27,127 nucleotides of DNA from a virus: the IMG/VR virus record IMGVR_UViG_3300025168_000534, positions 1 through 27,127 of that record; one strand, 5' to 3'. Under the pieces are notes generated by a model, which saw only the letters and a list, made by a program, of their open reading frames with translations, did no database searches and was not told the DNA's origin. This document shows, piece after piece, positions 7,937 through 14,983 of this stretch (position 1 is the first letter of the stretch; each line of letters opens with the position of its first letter). The translations under genes were made by a program, and so were the position numbers.

Positions 7937-8625
7937 TGCCAACAATAAATCTAAATAAAGGAGGAGCAATTACAGGTGCAACAGCTGCTAGCCAAGCAGC
8001 TGCAAGAGATGTGGCATCGGGACAATCAATTATTCAAGATTCAGATTCAAGTGCTGCTATACAATACTTTTTTAGCTCCGGTAGAGGTGGAGGAACTTTT
8101 AGATATACAAGATCATTCTTACAATTTGACACGTCTGGCATAACAGGAACTGTAACTGCTGCTACTTTAAATATAGAAAGTGACGGTGGTAATGACAACG
8201 CAGATGTAATAGTTTGTGCAAGTGATGCTTTTGGGGGGACAAGTGATGATCTTGTAAACGACGATTTTAATAACTTAGACTTTAGTACTCCATATTCAAG
8301 TGAGCTTCCTATTTGGGCTGATGATGGAAATAATAACGCAATTACATTAAATAGTGCTGCTCGCTCCGCTATTCAAAGCGATAATAGTTTTATATGCGCT
8401 GCAATAGATCATGATAGTGATTTTCAGGATACTGATAGTCTAGGTGGGAGTGATGGCAATACAACTGTAGGTATAAATTTTGGAGGAACTATAACTTTAG
8501 TATTAACAGTAGCAGCTAGTGGACCTGCAAATCTTACATCATACAACGGAATTGCTAAGGCAAGTATTACTTCTATAAATGGAATTGCTATTGCAAATAT
8601 TACAACTCTAAATGGAATTAGTTAG
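7936..8625 (+). CDS. Adhesin-like structural protein with C-terminal NGI repeats, 229 aa
   Basis: Translationally linked to the large fibre by a TAATG overlap. The N-terminal 25 residues are Ala/Gly-rich. Residues about 60-185 read as a beta domain: SFLQFDTSGITGTVTAATLN resembles the DNRLRE-type pattern of bacterial surface proteins (fold similarity by motif, not verified). Then come FGGTITLVLTVAASGP and an 11-residue repeat, YNGIAKASITS / INGIAIANITT / LNGIS, right to the end. Such short NGI repeats at the C-terminus are seen in fibre-associated proteins of Bacteroidetes phages, from memory. A role in the fibre tip or as an accessory adhesin is inferred. Confidence 0.7.
   Translation: MPTINLNKGGAITGATAASQAAARDVASGQSIIQDSDSSAAIQYFFSSGRGGGTFRYTRSFLQFDTSGITGTVTAATLNIESDGGNDNADVIVCASDAFGGTSDDLVNDDFNNLDFSTPYSSELPIWADDGNNNAITLNSAARSAIQSDNSFICAAIDHDSDFQDTDSLGGSDGNTTVGINFGGTITLVLTVAASGPANLTSYNGIAKASITSINGIAIANITTLNGIS
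8542..8622 (+). repeat. 33-bp tandem repeat at 3' end of adhesin gene
   Basis: Two full 33-nt units (8542-8574, 8575-8607) and a 15-nt part unit (8608-8622) share the core AAYGGAATTGCTA or a close variant. They code for the NGIAxAxIT repeat and end directly at the stop codon. Confidence 0.75.
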
Positions 8626-8644
8626 TGGTTTTTAAAATCCACAT

Positions 8645-8654
8645 ATATGTATAT
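8645..8654 (+). promoter_or_regulatory. ATATGTATAT upstream element (copy 2)
   Basis: Same ten bases as at 1432 and 11743, here 23 nt before the ATG at 8678. It is followed by TTTAAACATA and AAAAGTTATGG, which partly match the copy at 11743 (AAACATA, AAAAGTTAT). Confidence 0.4.
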
Positions 8655-8677
8655 TTAAACATAAAATAATAAAAGTT

Positions 8678-8938
8678 ATGGCGATTAAAGAATCAAAAAA
8701 ATTAGAAACTCAAGAATTAGAATCTTTACTTAGTTTAAGAAAAAAAAATAATAATTTAATTTTTCAAAGAGGGCAAGTAGGATTAGCTGAGGATAATCTA
8801 CAATCACAAAAAGATCTTTTAAAAGAAGAAATTCAAAAATTATCTCAAGAAGAGCAAACTATTTCTACCCAACTTTTCGAAAAATATGGAAAAGGAGAAG
8901 TTAACATTGAAGATGGTACTATTACCCCAGTAGAGTAA
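8678..8938 (+). CDS. Small coiled-coil protein, 86 aa
   Basis: Highly charged and almost wholly helical. Heptad-like hydrophobics run from about residue 8 to 70 (LETQELESLLSLRKK, NLQSQKDLLKEEIQKLSQEE), and a short tail follows (GEVNIEDGTITPVE). There is no Cys, no membrane segment and no catalytic motif. It has its own ATATGTATAT-type leader and sits just ahead of the sheath gene with a 111-bp gap. Small coiled-coil proteins beside tail genes are common in T4-like phages, but I cannot name this one. Possible roles are tail chaperone or fibre bundling; both are guesses. Confidence 0.75.
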   Translation: MAIKESKKLETQELESLLSLRKKNNNLIFQRGQVGLAEDNLQSQKDLLKEEIQKLSQEEQTISTQLFEKYGKGEVNIEDGTITPVE

Positions 8939-8958
8939 ATTCTCTATACTGGTTCGGA

Positions 8959-9049
8959 TATTTTCTAGATATTTATTATTGGCTTTAATTCATCATGGTT
9001 TTGATGAAAGAGTTCATATTTATATATAACAATAATAATCTAGAAAATA
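8959..9049 (+). promoter_or_regulatory. Nested inverted repeats in sheath leader
   Basis: The outer arms TATTTTCTAGAT (8959-8970) and ATCTAGAAAATA (9038-9049) are a perfect 12-bp inverted repeat. The right arm ends one base before the sheath ATG (9050). Inside it lies a second hairpin, TTCATCA/TGATGAA (8989-8995/9002-9008, 6-nt loop), and then the ATATTTATA motif (9016-9024). In a read-through RNA the outer stem would bury the sheath start region. An RNA started after the motif would lack the left arm. Confidence 0.5.
9016..9024 (+). promoter_or_regulatory. ATATTTATA promoter-like motif (sheath)
   Basis: ATATTTATA lies 25 nt before the sheath ATG, inside the outer inverted repeat. It belongs to the motif class also found before tube (11180), tape measure (12750) and the 14675 gene (14650). 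Confidence 0.45.
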
Positions 9050-11164
9050 ATGGCTGAAGCAATAGTATCACCAGGTGTATTTCAACGAGAAACCGACCAA
9101 TCATTCATAACCCCAGCTCCTGTAGAAGTAGGGGCAGCAATTGTAGGTCCTACGGTTAGGGGGCCAATAGAGCAACCAACAGTAGTAAGTTCATTTGCTG
9201 ATTATAAAAATAAATTTGGAACGACTTTTGTGTCAGCTTCTGAAAATCTTGAATTTTTCACATCAATAGCAGCACAGAAATTCTTCTCTAATGGAGGAAA
9301 TTCTATGTTAGTAACTAGAGTTGGTAGTAGTTCATTTACTGAAGCTACTTCAACTAATATAACAGCTAATCAAGGAGCATCTTCTGGATTTGCTGGTGGT
9401 TCTTTAACTATATCATCTAATTTTACCCCTGAAGATGAAGTACAAATCACAGTAAATTCTAATGAATTTAGATTTATTGCAGCCGATCCTGTTGGGGGCA
9501 TTCCAGCAAATAATTCACCAGTGTTTTATTTTGCAACAGGTTCAGACACAGCAGCAGGTATAGCAAGTTTAGTTACGGTTATTGACGCCGCAAGTGTTGG
9601 AGTAGGTGCAACAGCAACATCCGCAGCATTACAATTAACGGCATCCGTAGCGGGAACCGCAGGTAATTCAATTACAGTTGAAACTGGTTCAGGTGCTACA
9701 ATTACAACTGATTCATTAACATTAAGTGGTGGTACTGATGGTGCTGGTAGTGTAGCATTTACATTAAAAACTCTAGCCGAAGGAACTGTTTTGAATAACT
9801 CAACAGGAGCTACTGATGATGGAGTAGAATTTTCAGATGGATCTTTAAAATCAGGTTCTCTTGATAATTTAAGATATGAGATCTCAGGATTAAATACAAC
9901 TGCGGGTACATTTAATGTATCAATAAGAAGAGGAGATGATAATACAAATAGTAAAATTATTCTTGAAACATTTGTTGGATGTAGTTTAGACCCTAAAGCA
10001 GACAATTACATTTCAAAAATAATAGGCGATCAATACGCAGAACCTACAACCATGGAAGGTCAAACTTCAATTAGAATAAATGGCGATTATCCAAATAAAT
10101 CTAAATTTGTAAGAGTATCAAGTGTTGCTTTGCAAACTCCAGATTACTTCTTAAATGATGGCTCCGTAGGAAAAAATTCAAGTGGAAATTCATTCACATC
10201 AAATCTTCCAGTAAATCAAAGTGGTTCATTCCAGGGTGCAACAGGTACTAATATACCAACAGGTGGAGCTTTATTAGCATTTGAAAATATTTCAATCACT
10301 AACACTCAAGGATTAGTTGCAAGTGATTACACAACAGCCCTAAATATTCTTAAAAATAAAGATGAATATAGATTTGCTACTATAGCACTTCCTGGAATTT
10401 ATCAAGAAAATTTCTCCTCGGCAGTTGCATCAGCAATTGAACTTTGTGAAGTAAGAGGAGATTGTTTCTACATAGCAGATATGGTATCTTACGATTCAAC
10501 AGTAGCTACTGTAACATCAGAAGCAGGTGAATTAAATACTAATTTTGCAGGTACTTATTGGCCTTGGGTTAAAGTCCCTTCTACTGAATTAAGTAGAAAC
10601 GTGTGGGCTCCAGCTTCAACAGTAATGCAAGGCGTTTATGCCGCTAACGATAAAATAGCAGCTCCATGGTTTGCACCAGCTGGTCTAAATAGAGGAGGTC
10701 TACCAATAGTAAGATCAGAATTTAAAGTAACACAAGCTTTAAGAGATAAATTATATGACAATAAGGTTAACCCAATTGCTACTTTCCCAAGAGTAGGACC
10801 TGTAGCATTTGGTCAGAAAACTCTTCAAAAGAAAGCAAGTGCTTTAGATCGCATTAATGTAAGAAGATTACTTATTTCTCTGAAGAACTTTATAGGAGAT
10901 ACTTCCAAAAACCTAGTATTTGAACAAAATACAACAGTAACTAGAAATAGATTCTTAAACGCAGTCAATCCATTCTTAGAATCAGTTCAACAAAGACAAG
11001 GATTATTTGCTTTTAGAGTAGTAATGGATGAATCAAATAACACCGCGGATGCTATAGATAGAAATCAGTTAGTAGGTCAAATATTTATTCAACCAACAAG
11101 AACAGCTGAATATATAATTTTAGATTACACAATACAGCCAACAGGAGCTACATTTAATGACTAA
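9050..11164 (+). CDS. 18: Contractile tail sheath protein (T4 gp18-like)
   Basis: Forms the contractile sheath around the tail tube. The 704-aa length is near T4 gp18 (659 aa). The N-terminus MAEAIVSPGVFQRETDQSFI, then VGAAIVGPTVRGPIEQPTVV, is the standard sheath opening. LEFFTSIAAQKFFSNGG follows near residue 70. The middle (about 110-300) is a Ser/Thr/Gly-rich, variable surface insertion. The conserved C-terminal core includes NPIATFPRVGPVAFGQKTL, the arginine-rich segment ALDRINVRRLLISLKN, LVFEQNT and a final IILDYTIQPTGATF beta segment. The tail tube gene follows directly, as in T4 (18-19). Its leader is unusually structured (see 8959-9049). Identification is firm from pattern and context. 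Confidence 0.95.
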   Translation: MAEAIVSPGVFQRETDQSFITPAPVEVGAAIVGPTVRGPIEQPTVVSSFADYKNKFGTTFVSASENLEFFTSIAAQKFFSNGGNSMLVTRVGSSSFTEATSTNITANQGASSGFAGGSLTISSNFTPEDEVQITVNSNEFRFIAADPVGGIPANNSPVFYFATGSDTAAGIASLVTVIDAASVGVGATATSAALQLTASVAGTAGNSITVETGSGATITTDSLTLSGGTDGAGSVAFTLKTLAEGTVLNNSTGATDDGVEFSDGSLKSGSLDNLRYEISGLNTTAGTFNVSIRRGDDNTNSKIILETFVGCSLDPKADNYISKIIGDQYAEPTTMEGQTSIRINGDYPNKSKFVRVSSVALQTPDYFLNDGSVGKNSSGNSFTSNLPVNQSGSFQGATGTNIPTGGALLAFENISITNTQGLVASDYTTALNILKNKDEYRFATIALPGIYQENFSSAVASAIELCEVRGDCFYIADMVSYDSTVATVTSEAGELNTNFAGTYWPWVKVPSTELSRNVWAPASTVMQGVYAANDKIAAPWFAPAGLNRGGLPIVRSEFKVTQALRDKLYDNKVNPIATFPRVGPVAFGQKTLQKKASALDRINVRRLLISLKNFIGDTSKNLVFEQNTTVTRNRFLNAVNPFLESVQQRQGLFAFRVVMDESNNTADAIDRNQLVGQIFIQPTRTAEYIILDYTIQPTGATFND

Positions 11165-11179
11165 AAACTAAAAAGAATT

Positions 11180-11188
11180 ATATTTATA
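11180..11188 (+). promoter_or_regulatory. ATATTTATA promoter-like motif (tube)
   Basis: TATATTTATAATAAAATAAC lies 16 nt before the tube ATG in the 40-bp sheath-tube gap. The AAAATAACAACACA leader is very close to the one before the gene at 14675. Confidence 0.45.
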
Positions 11189-11204
11189 ATAAAATAACAA
11201 CACA

Positions 11205-11690
11205 ATGGCAATACTTAGCTCAGCAGATATGTTTTTTACGGCTTACGAGCCTAAACTACAAAATAGATTTATATTTTACATAGACGGAATTCCCGCTTAT
11301 CTTGTAAAATCCGCAGATAAACCAAAATACGTAGCAGAAGAAGTAGTTCTTGATCACATTAATGTTAAAAGAAAAGTAAAAGGCAAATCTGATTGGTCTC
11401 CTATTTCTTGCACTTTATATGATCCAGTAACACCCTCAGGAGCACAAGCAGTAATGGAATGGGTTCGACTCCATCACGAATCAGTAACAGGTAGAGATGG
11501 TTACTCTGACTTCTATAAAAAAGATGTAAGATTCAATACCCTAGGACCTGTTGGAGATGTTGTTGAAGAATGGATCTGTAAAGGGGCTTACATAACTAAT
11601 GCTGAATTTGGAAGTGGTGATTGGACTTCATCTTCACCTATGGAAATTAGTTTAACAATTGCTATGGATTATGCAATCCTAAATTACTAA
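11205..11690 (+). CDS. 19: Tail tube protein (T4 gp19-like)
   Basis: Monomer of the inner tail tube through which DNA passes. At 161 aa it matches T4 gp19 (163 aa). The sequence has the usual tube layout: N-terminal beta segment with NRFIFYIDGIPAYLVKSADK, then KRKVKGKSDWSPISCTLYDP, a helix around AVMEWVRLHHES and a C-terminal WTSSSPMEISLTIAMDYA beta hairpin used in ring stacking. It follows the sheath gene and is followed at 11714 by a strong terminator, so tube, probably made in large amount, ends its own transcription unit. Confidence 0.93.
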   Translation: MAILSSADMFFTAYEPKLQNRFIFYIDGIPAYLVKSADKPKYVAEEVVLDHINVKRKVKGKSDWSPISCTLYDPVTPSGAQAVMEWVRLHHESVTGRDGYSDFYKKDVRFNTLGPVGDVVEEWICKGAYITNAEFGSGDWTSSSPMEISLTIAMDYAILNY

Positions 11691-11713
11691 AATTACTTAC
11701 ATATAAAAATTGA

Positions 11714-11740
11714 AGAGGTGCGCAAGCACCTCTTTTTTTT
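11714..11740 (+). terminator. Rho-independent terminator after tail tube
   Basis: AGAGGTGC (11714-11721) pairs perfectly with GCACCTCT (11726-11733) around a GCAA tetraloop. The T run continues to 11740. It starts 23 nt after the tube stop. A GTG codon at 11718 lies inside the stem and is not a credible start for the next gene. Confidence 0.92.
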
Positions 11741-11742
11741 AC

Positions 11743-11752
11743 ATATGTATAT
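11743..11752 (+). promoter_or_regulatory. ATATGTATAT upstream element (copy 3)
   Basis: Third copy of the element. It directly follows a terminator T run, as copy 1 does, and lies 22 nt before the ATG at 11775. It is followed by CAAACATACAAAAGTTATAA. Confidence 0.45.
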
Positions 11753-11774
11753 GCAAACATACAAAAGTTATAAA

Positions 11775-12521
11775 ATGGAAAATAAACAACTATTCCCTAC
11801 TGAAGAAGTTACTTTACCTTCAAAAGGTTTGATTTACCCTAAAGACAATCCACTTTCAAAAGGTGTACTTGAAATGAAGTACATGACTGCTAAAGAGGAA
11901 GATATCCTTACAAATGGAAGTTACATTAAAAATGGAACAGTAATAGATAAACTATTAAAATCTTTAATAGTAACACCTATCGACTATAATGATATAGTAG
12001 TAGGAGATAAAAACGCAATTATGATTGCTGCTCGTGTTTTAGGGTATGGCAAAGATTATACTTTTTCTATAGGGGATGAAGAACATACTGTTGATCTTAC
12101 TGAAATAAATGATAAGGAATTAAATGAAAAAGATCTTTTATCTAAAGGCCAAAATGAATTTGAATTTACTCTTCCTACAATTAAAAAAACAATTAACTTT
12201 AAACTCCTTACTCATGGTGATGAAAAAAAGATAGATAATGAAATTAAAGGAATCAAAAAGATTAAAAAAAATGAATCACCAGAATCTAGCACTCGATTAA
12301 AACATATGATAACATCTATAGAGGGGGATTCAGAGCGCAAAACTATAAGAGAATTTGTAGATAATCAACTACTAGCACGTGATGCTAGAGCATTAAGACA
12401 ATACATCAAAGAAATCCAGCCTGATGTAGATTTATTATTTGAACTCGAAACAGAAGCTGGAGAAAAGGAGGTCAGGGTTCCAATTGGGATCACGTTTTTT
12501 TGGCCTGACACCGAATTATAA
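11775..12521 (+). CDS. 26: Baseplate hub / tail assembly protein (T4 gp26-like)
   Basis: 248 aa from the ATG at 11775. A longer reading from GTG 11718 would start inside the terminator and is rejected. The opening VTLPSKGLIYPKDNPLSKG, then LEMKYMTAKEEDIL and the C-terminal ITFFWPD match the T4 baseplate gp26 family pattern, and the length falls in that family's usual range (about 206-248 aa). In T4, gp26 is a baseplate hub component. Because it precedes the tape measure and is overlapped by a second ORF, it may act here as a tail assembly chaperone. The last 28 codons overlap the next ORF, and a T7 run sits at ITFFW (12495-12501). Its ATATGTATAT leader follows the tube terminator. Confidence 0.8.
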   Translation: MENKQLFPTEEVTLPSKGLIYPKDNPLSKGVLEMKYMTAKEEDILTNGSYIKNGTVIDKLLKSLIVTPIDYNDIVVGDKNAIMIAARVLGYGKDYTFSIGDEEHTVDLTEINDKELNEKDLLSKGQNEFEFTLPTIKKTINFKLLTHGDEKKIDNEIKGIKKIKKNESPESSTRLKHMITSIEGDSERKTIREFVDNQLLARDARALRQYIKEIQPDVDLLFELETEAGEKEVRVPIGITFFWPDTEL

Positions 12522-12555
12522 GTTTCAAGTTTACCAAGAAATACATGACTTGGTA
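12466..12555 (+). promoter_or_regulatory. Candidate recoding region: SD-like AGGAGGT, T7 run, downstream hairpin
   Basis: AGGAGGT (12466-12472) is one of the few strong Shine-Dalgarno-like strings here. It is followed by T7 (12495-12501) and a perfect hairpin TACCAAG/CTTGGTA (12532-12538/12549-12555, 10-nt loop). The downstream ORF lies in the +1 frame, reachable by a -2 or +1 shift on the T run. Spacings (22 and 30 nt) are longer than in classical frameshift sites. Confidence 0.35.
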
Positions 12556-12735
12556 TATTATGGGAATGGAGGTTTTATATACTCTGAAGTATATATTATG
12601 CCTATTCATATTAGACGTTATCATATTAAAAAAATAAATGATCTTCACGAAAAACGTAATGAGGATGAGCAAAAAGCTATGAATACCTCTAAACAAAATA
12701 TGCAAAACCTTGCTAAAATGCCTAGAGTAAAATAA
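12484..12735 (+). CDS. Overlapping small protein, candidate tail assembly chaperone partner (gp51 position)
   Basis: An open frame +1 to the gp26-like gene. The distinctive part begins around FFGLTPNYKFQVYQEIHDLV, continues through YGNGGF and RRYHIKKINDLHEKRNEDEQ, and ends PRVK; it is helical and basic. There is no ATG before the protein is half over (12598). TTG at 12484, 11 nt after AGGAGGT, is the start chosen here; TTG 12439 is another. Alternatively the segment is made as a C-terminal extension of the gp26-like protein by slippage at T7 (12495-12501), as in the two-product tail chaperones of lambda and Mu. In T4, gene 51 (hub assembly catalyst) lies near 26, and the tape measure follows here. 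Sequence identity to gp51 is not claimed. Confidence 0.55.
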   Translation: MGSRFFGLTPNYKFQVYQEIHDLVYYGNGGFIYSEVYIMPIHIRRYHIKKINDLHEKRNEDEQKAMNTSKQNMQNLAKMPRVK

Positions 12736-12749
12736 AGCTAAATCTTTTT

Positions 12750-12758
12750 ATATTTATA
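12750..12758 (+). promoter_or_regulatory. ATATTTATA promoter-like motif (tape measure)
   Basis: TTTTTATATTTATACCC lies 20 nt before the tape-measure ATG, in the 43-bp gap after the small overlapping gene. Confidence 0.45.
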
Positions 12759-12778
12759 CCCAACAATAATACTATCTA

Positions 12779-14650
12779 ATGGCTAAAATAAATGATGTTG
12801 ATAAGGCAGGTAAGGATATAAAAAATACCTTTTCTGAGATAGGTAACCTTATTGGTGAATTAAATAATAGCCTAGAGAAAACTCTTCTTTTAACTAAAGG
12901 AGTATCTGATAATCTTTTTCAAAGTAATGATCTTACTAAAGAATTTATGGAAAGTGAAGAAAATCTAAAAGGCCTAAAAGAAACATTAGCAGGCTTAGAT
13001 GAGGACAAACAGAAAAGACTTGCAGAAGCAATGAAAACTGGTAAAGGACTAAACCATGAATTAACTAAAGAGTTAGGTCTTCAAAAACATATAGGAAAAT
13101 TAGCAGGAACAGGAGGTAAAATAAAATTAGAGGTGTTACAAAAACTTATTGATAAGCAGGATGAGTTAAACGCAAAAAAGGAAGAAGAAAAGAAAAAGGA
13201 AGAAAAAAAAGCGGCATTTGAAGCTAAAGTTATAAAATCAGCAAATGCCGCTGCAGATGTTTTTCTAACTGCAATCATGAAGACAGACGAAGAAACTACA
13301 AAAATGGCTCGTAGTTTAAATATGTCAAAAGACGAGGCTATAGATATAAAAGAGCAATTTGCCATAATTGCTGTCAATTCAGGAGATATAGCAATAAATT
13401 CTATAAGATTAGGTAAAGCTAATGCTGGCCTTAATGCTCAATTAGGAACGGGTGTTCGATTTAGTGGGGAAATGTTAACAACTTTTTCTAAACTTACTGA
13501 AATAGTAGGAATTTCAGCTGAAGCAGCTGCCCAATTAGCATTTCAAGCCCAGATTTCTGGACAAAGTTTTAGAGAAGTAGAGGAAAATGTATTAGGAGCA
13601 TCTTATGAGATGCAAAGAGGAGTAGGCATTCAACTTAATATGAAGGATATATTAGAAGCAACAGGTAAAGCTACTGGTAAATTAATGGCAAATTTAGGAG
13701 CAAATCCTGAAGCAATAGCAAAAGCAGTAACCCAAGCTAAACTATTAGGAACTGAATTAGAGGCATTACACGCGGCAGGTGCAACTCTTCTTGAGTTTGA
13801 ATCAAGTATTGAAAAAGAACTTGAAGCTGAACTCCTAATAGGTAAACAATTAAATTTAGAAAAAGCAAGAGCAGCAGCTTTAGCAGGTGATGAATTAGCT
13901 TTAGGGGAGGAATTAAGTAAAAACTTTGGAACCCATAAGGAATTCATAAATATGAATGTAATCCAAAGACAAAAATTAGCAGCAGCAGTAGGATTGGAGG
14001 CAGGAGCTATGGCAGATATGCTATTTAAGCAAGAAACCATGAATATGAATGCTAAACAACTTAGAGCCCAAGGTAAAGGTGAATTAGCAGATAAGTTAGA
14101 GCAATTAGATACACAAGAAAAAATAGCATTGGCTCAAGAAAAATTCCAAGCAGCAATAGGAGATCTAGCCACAGTATTTTTACCTATAGTTGAAGGATTT
14201 GGAAATTTGGTTAGTTTTATTGCAGAATCTAAAGGGGGCGTAATAGCATTAGTAAGTGTAATGGCAGGTCTTGCAGCAGTATCAGTTGCAAACGCTATAG
14301 CAAGTATTTATATGAGTTTAGGTGCAATACCATTTATAGGAATTGGGTTAGCTGTAGCAGCAACTGTAGGTTTTTTAGCTACAATGGCTTCTGCAAAATC
14401 TAAAGTTAAGGATGGACATGCCCCTGCAAGTAGGGGTCCATTTACAATTATGGATAATTATGGTAGTGTGCAAGGCACAACACCTGGTGATAGTATAGAT
14501 GTTACAGGAGGGGCACGTAATGGAGGAGCATCATCACAACCTATAGTAATTCAAAATAAAATAGACCCATACACAATGGCTAATGGGGGTAAACCTCGAG
14601 GAGGATTTGGTGCAATTCAAGAACATCAGTCAAGTCCTACAATGGCTTAA
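12779..14650 (+). CDS. Tail tape measure protein (T4 gp29-like role)
   Basis: Sets tail length and occupies the tube lumen. At 623 aa it is close to T4 gp29 (590 aa). The N-terminal half is long, charged and helical (GLDEDKQKRLAEAMK, and a Lys/Glu run near residues 134-148). The centre is alanine-rich helix (AAAQLAFQAQISGQ, RAAALAGDELALGEE). Residues about 485-537 form two hydrophobic segments (GGVIALVSVMAGLAAVSVA and IPFIGIGLAVAATVGFLATM), as expected for a tape measure that inserts into the host membrane. The tail end, GPFTIMDNYGSVQGTTPGDS, is a common tape-measure C-terminal pattern. The preceding candidate chaperone pair and following tube-initiator-like gene support the call. Homology to gp29 itself is inferred, not shown. 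Confidence 0.85.
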   Translation: MAKINDVDKAGKDIKNTFSEIGNLIGELNNSLEKTLLLTKGVSDNLFQSNDLTKEFMESEENLKGLKETLAGLDEDKQKRLAEAMKTGKGLNHELTKELGLQKHIGKLAGTGGKIKLEVLQKLIDKQDELNAKKEEEKKKEEKKAAFEAKVIKSANAAADVFLTAIMKTDEETTKMARSLNMSKDEAIDIKEQFAIIAVNSGDIAINSIRLGKANAGLNAQLGTGVRFSGEMLTTFSKLTEIVGISAEAAAQLAFQAQISGQSFREVEENVLGASYEMQRGVGIQLNMKDILEATGKATGKLMANLGANPEAIAKAVTQAKLLGTELEALHAAGATLLEFESSIEKELEAELLIGKQLNLEKARAAALAGDELALGEELSKNFGTHKEFINMNVIQRQKLAAAVGLEAGAMADMLFKQETMNMNAKQLRAQGKGELADKLEQLDTQEKIALAQEKFQAAIGDLATVFLPIVEGFGNLVSFIAESKGGVIALVSVMAGLAAVSVANAIASIYMSLGAIPFIGIGLAVAATVGFLATMASAKSKVKDGHAPASRGPFTIMDNYGSVQGTTPGDSIDVTGGARNGGASSQPIVIQNKIDPYTMANGGKPRGGFGAIQEHQSSPTMA

Positions 14651-14658
14651 TATTTATA
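14650..14658 (+). promoter_or_regulatory. ATATTTATA promoter-like motif (14675 gene)
   Basis: TTAATATTTATAACAAAACA overlaps the tape-measure stop codon and ends 16 nt before the ATG at 14675, the same spacing as the copy before the tube gene. Confidence 0.4.
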
Positions 14659-14674
14659 ACAAAACAACACAATC

Positions 14675-14977
14675 ATGTCATTAAAAAATTTAAAATCAAT
14701 TCACGACTTAGTTCAAGGAGACACCGCTCCCGTAGGAGATATGGAATCTCAAACAGGCCCCGCATTTTCAATCACAGGCCCAGATGTAGAAAAAGGTTTA
14801 TCCCCATTTAATATTCCAGCAGGATCATCACTACACGGAGGTCCTGCAGTTGATCAAGCAGGTAGATCATTAGTAGGACCTGCTTACCAAGGAATTTATG
14901 GGGGTGTTTCAAACCAATCCGGATTAGATAAGGATGGAAAAACTCCAGATCTCTACACAGACAATCTCCCAGACTAA
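14675..14977 (+). CDS. Hypothetical protein, 100 aa, between tape measure and baseplate genes
   Basis: Gly/Pro/Asp-rich, low-complexity composition with little predicted hydrophobic core (GDTAPVGDMESQTGPAFSI, GPAVDQAGRSLVGPAYQGIY, ending DNLPD). It is probably extended or disordered. The N-terminal MSLKNLKSIHDLVQ could be a short helix. There is no Cys and no known motif. It lies 24 nt after the tape measure behind an ATATTTATA motif, and 6 nt before the next gene. Position suggests a minor tail component or a factor joining tape measure and baseplate. I do not recognise a family. Confidence 0.7.
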   Translation: MSLKNLKSIHDLVQGDTAPVGDMESQTGPAFSITGPDVEKGLSPFNIPAGSSLHGGPAVDQAGRSLVGPAYQGIYGGVSNQSGLDKDGKTPDLYTDNLPD

Positions 14978-14983
14978 TGTTCA

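Noticed and set aside
8624-8641. Possible terminator GTGG...CCAC after the adhesin gene
   Set aside because: Only four G/C-containing pairs, then a mismatch and an A/T stretch; no T run follows.
1-8938. Diversity-generating retroelement acting on the fibre genes
   Set aside because: No reverse transcriptase and no template/variable repeat pair with adenine-directed changes seen in the window.
11718-11774. Upstream GTG start for the gp26-like gene
   Set aside because: It lies inside the stem of a perfect terminator, and the added residues are unlike the family start; ATG 11775 has a proper leader.
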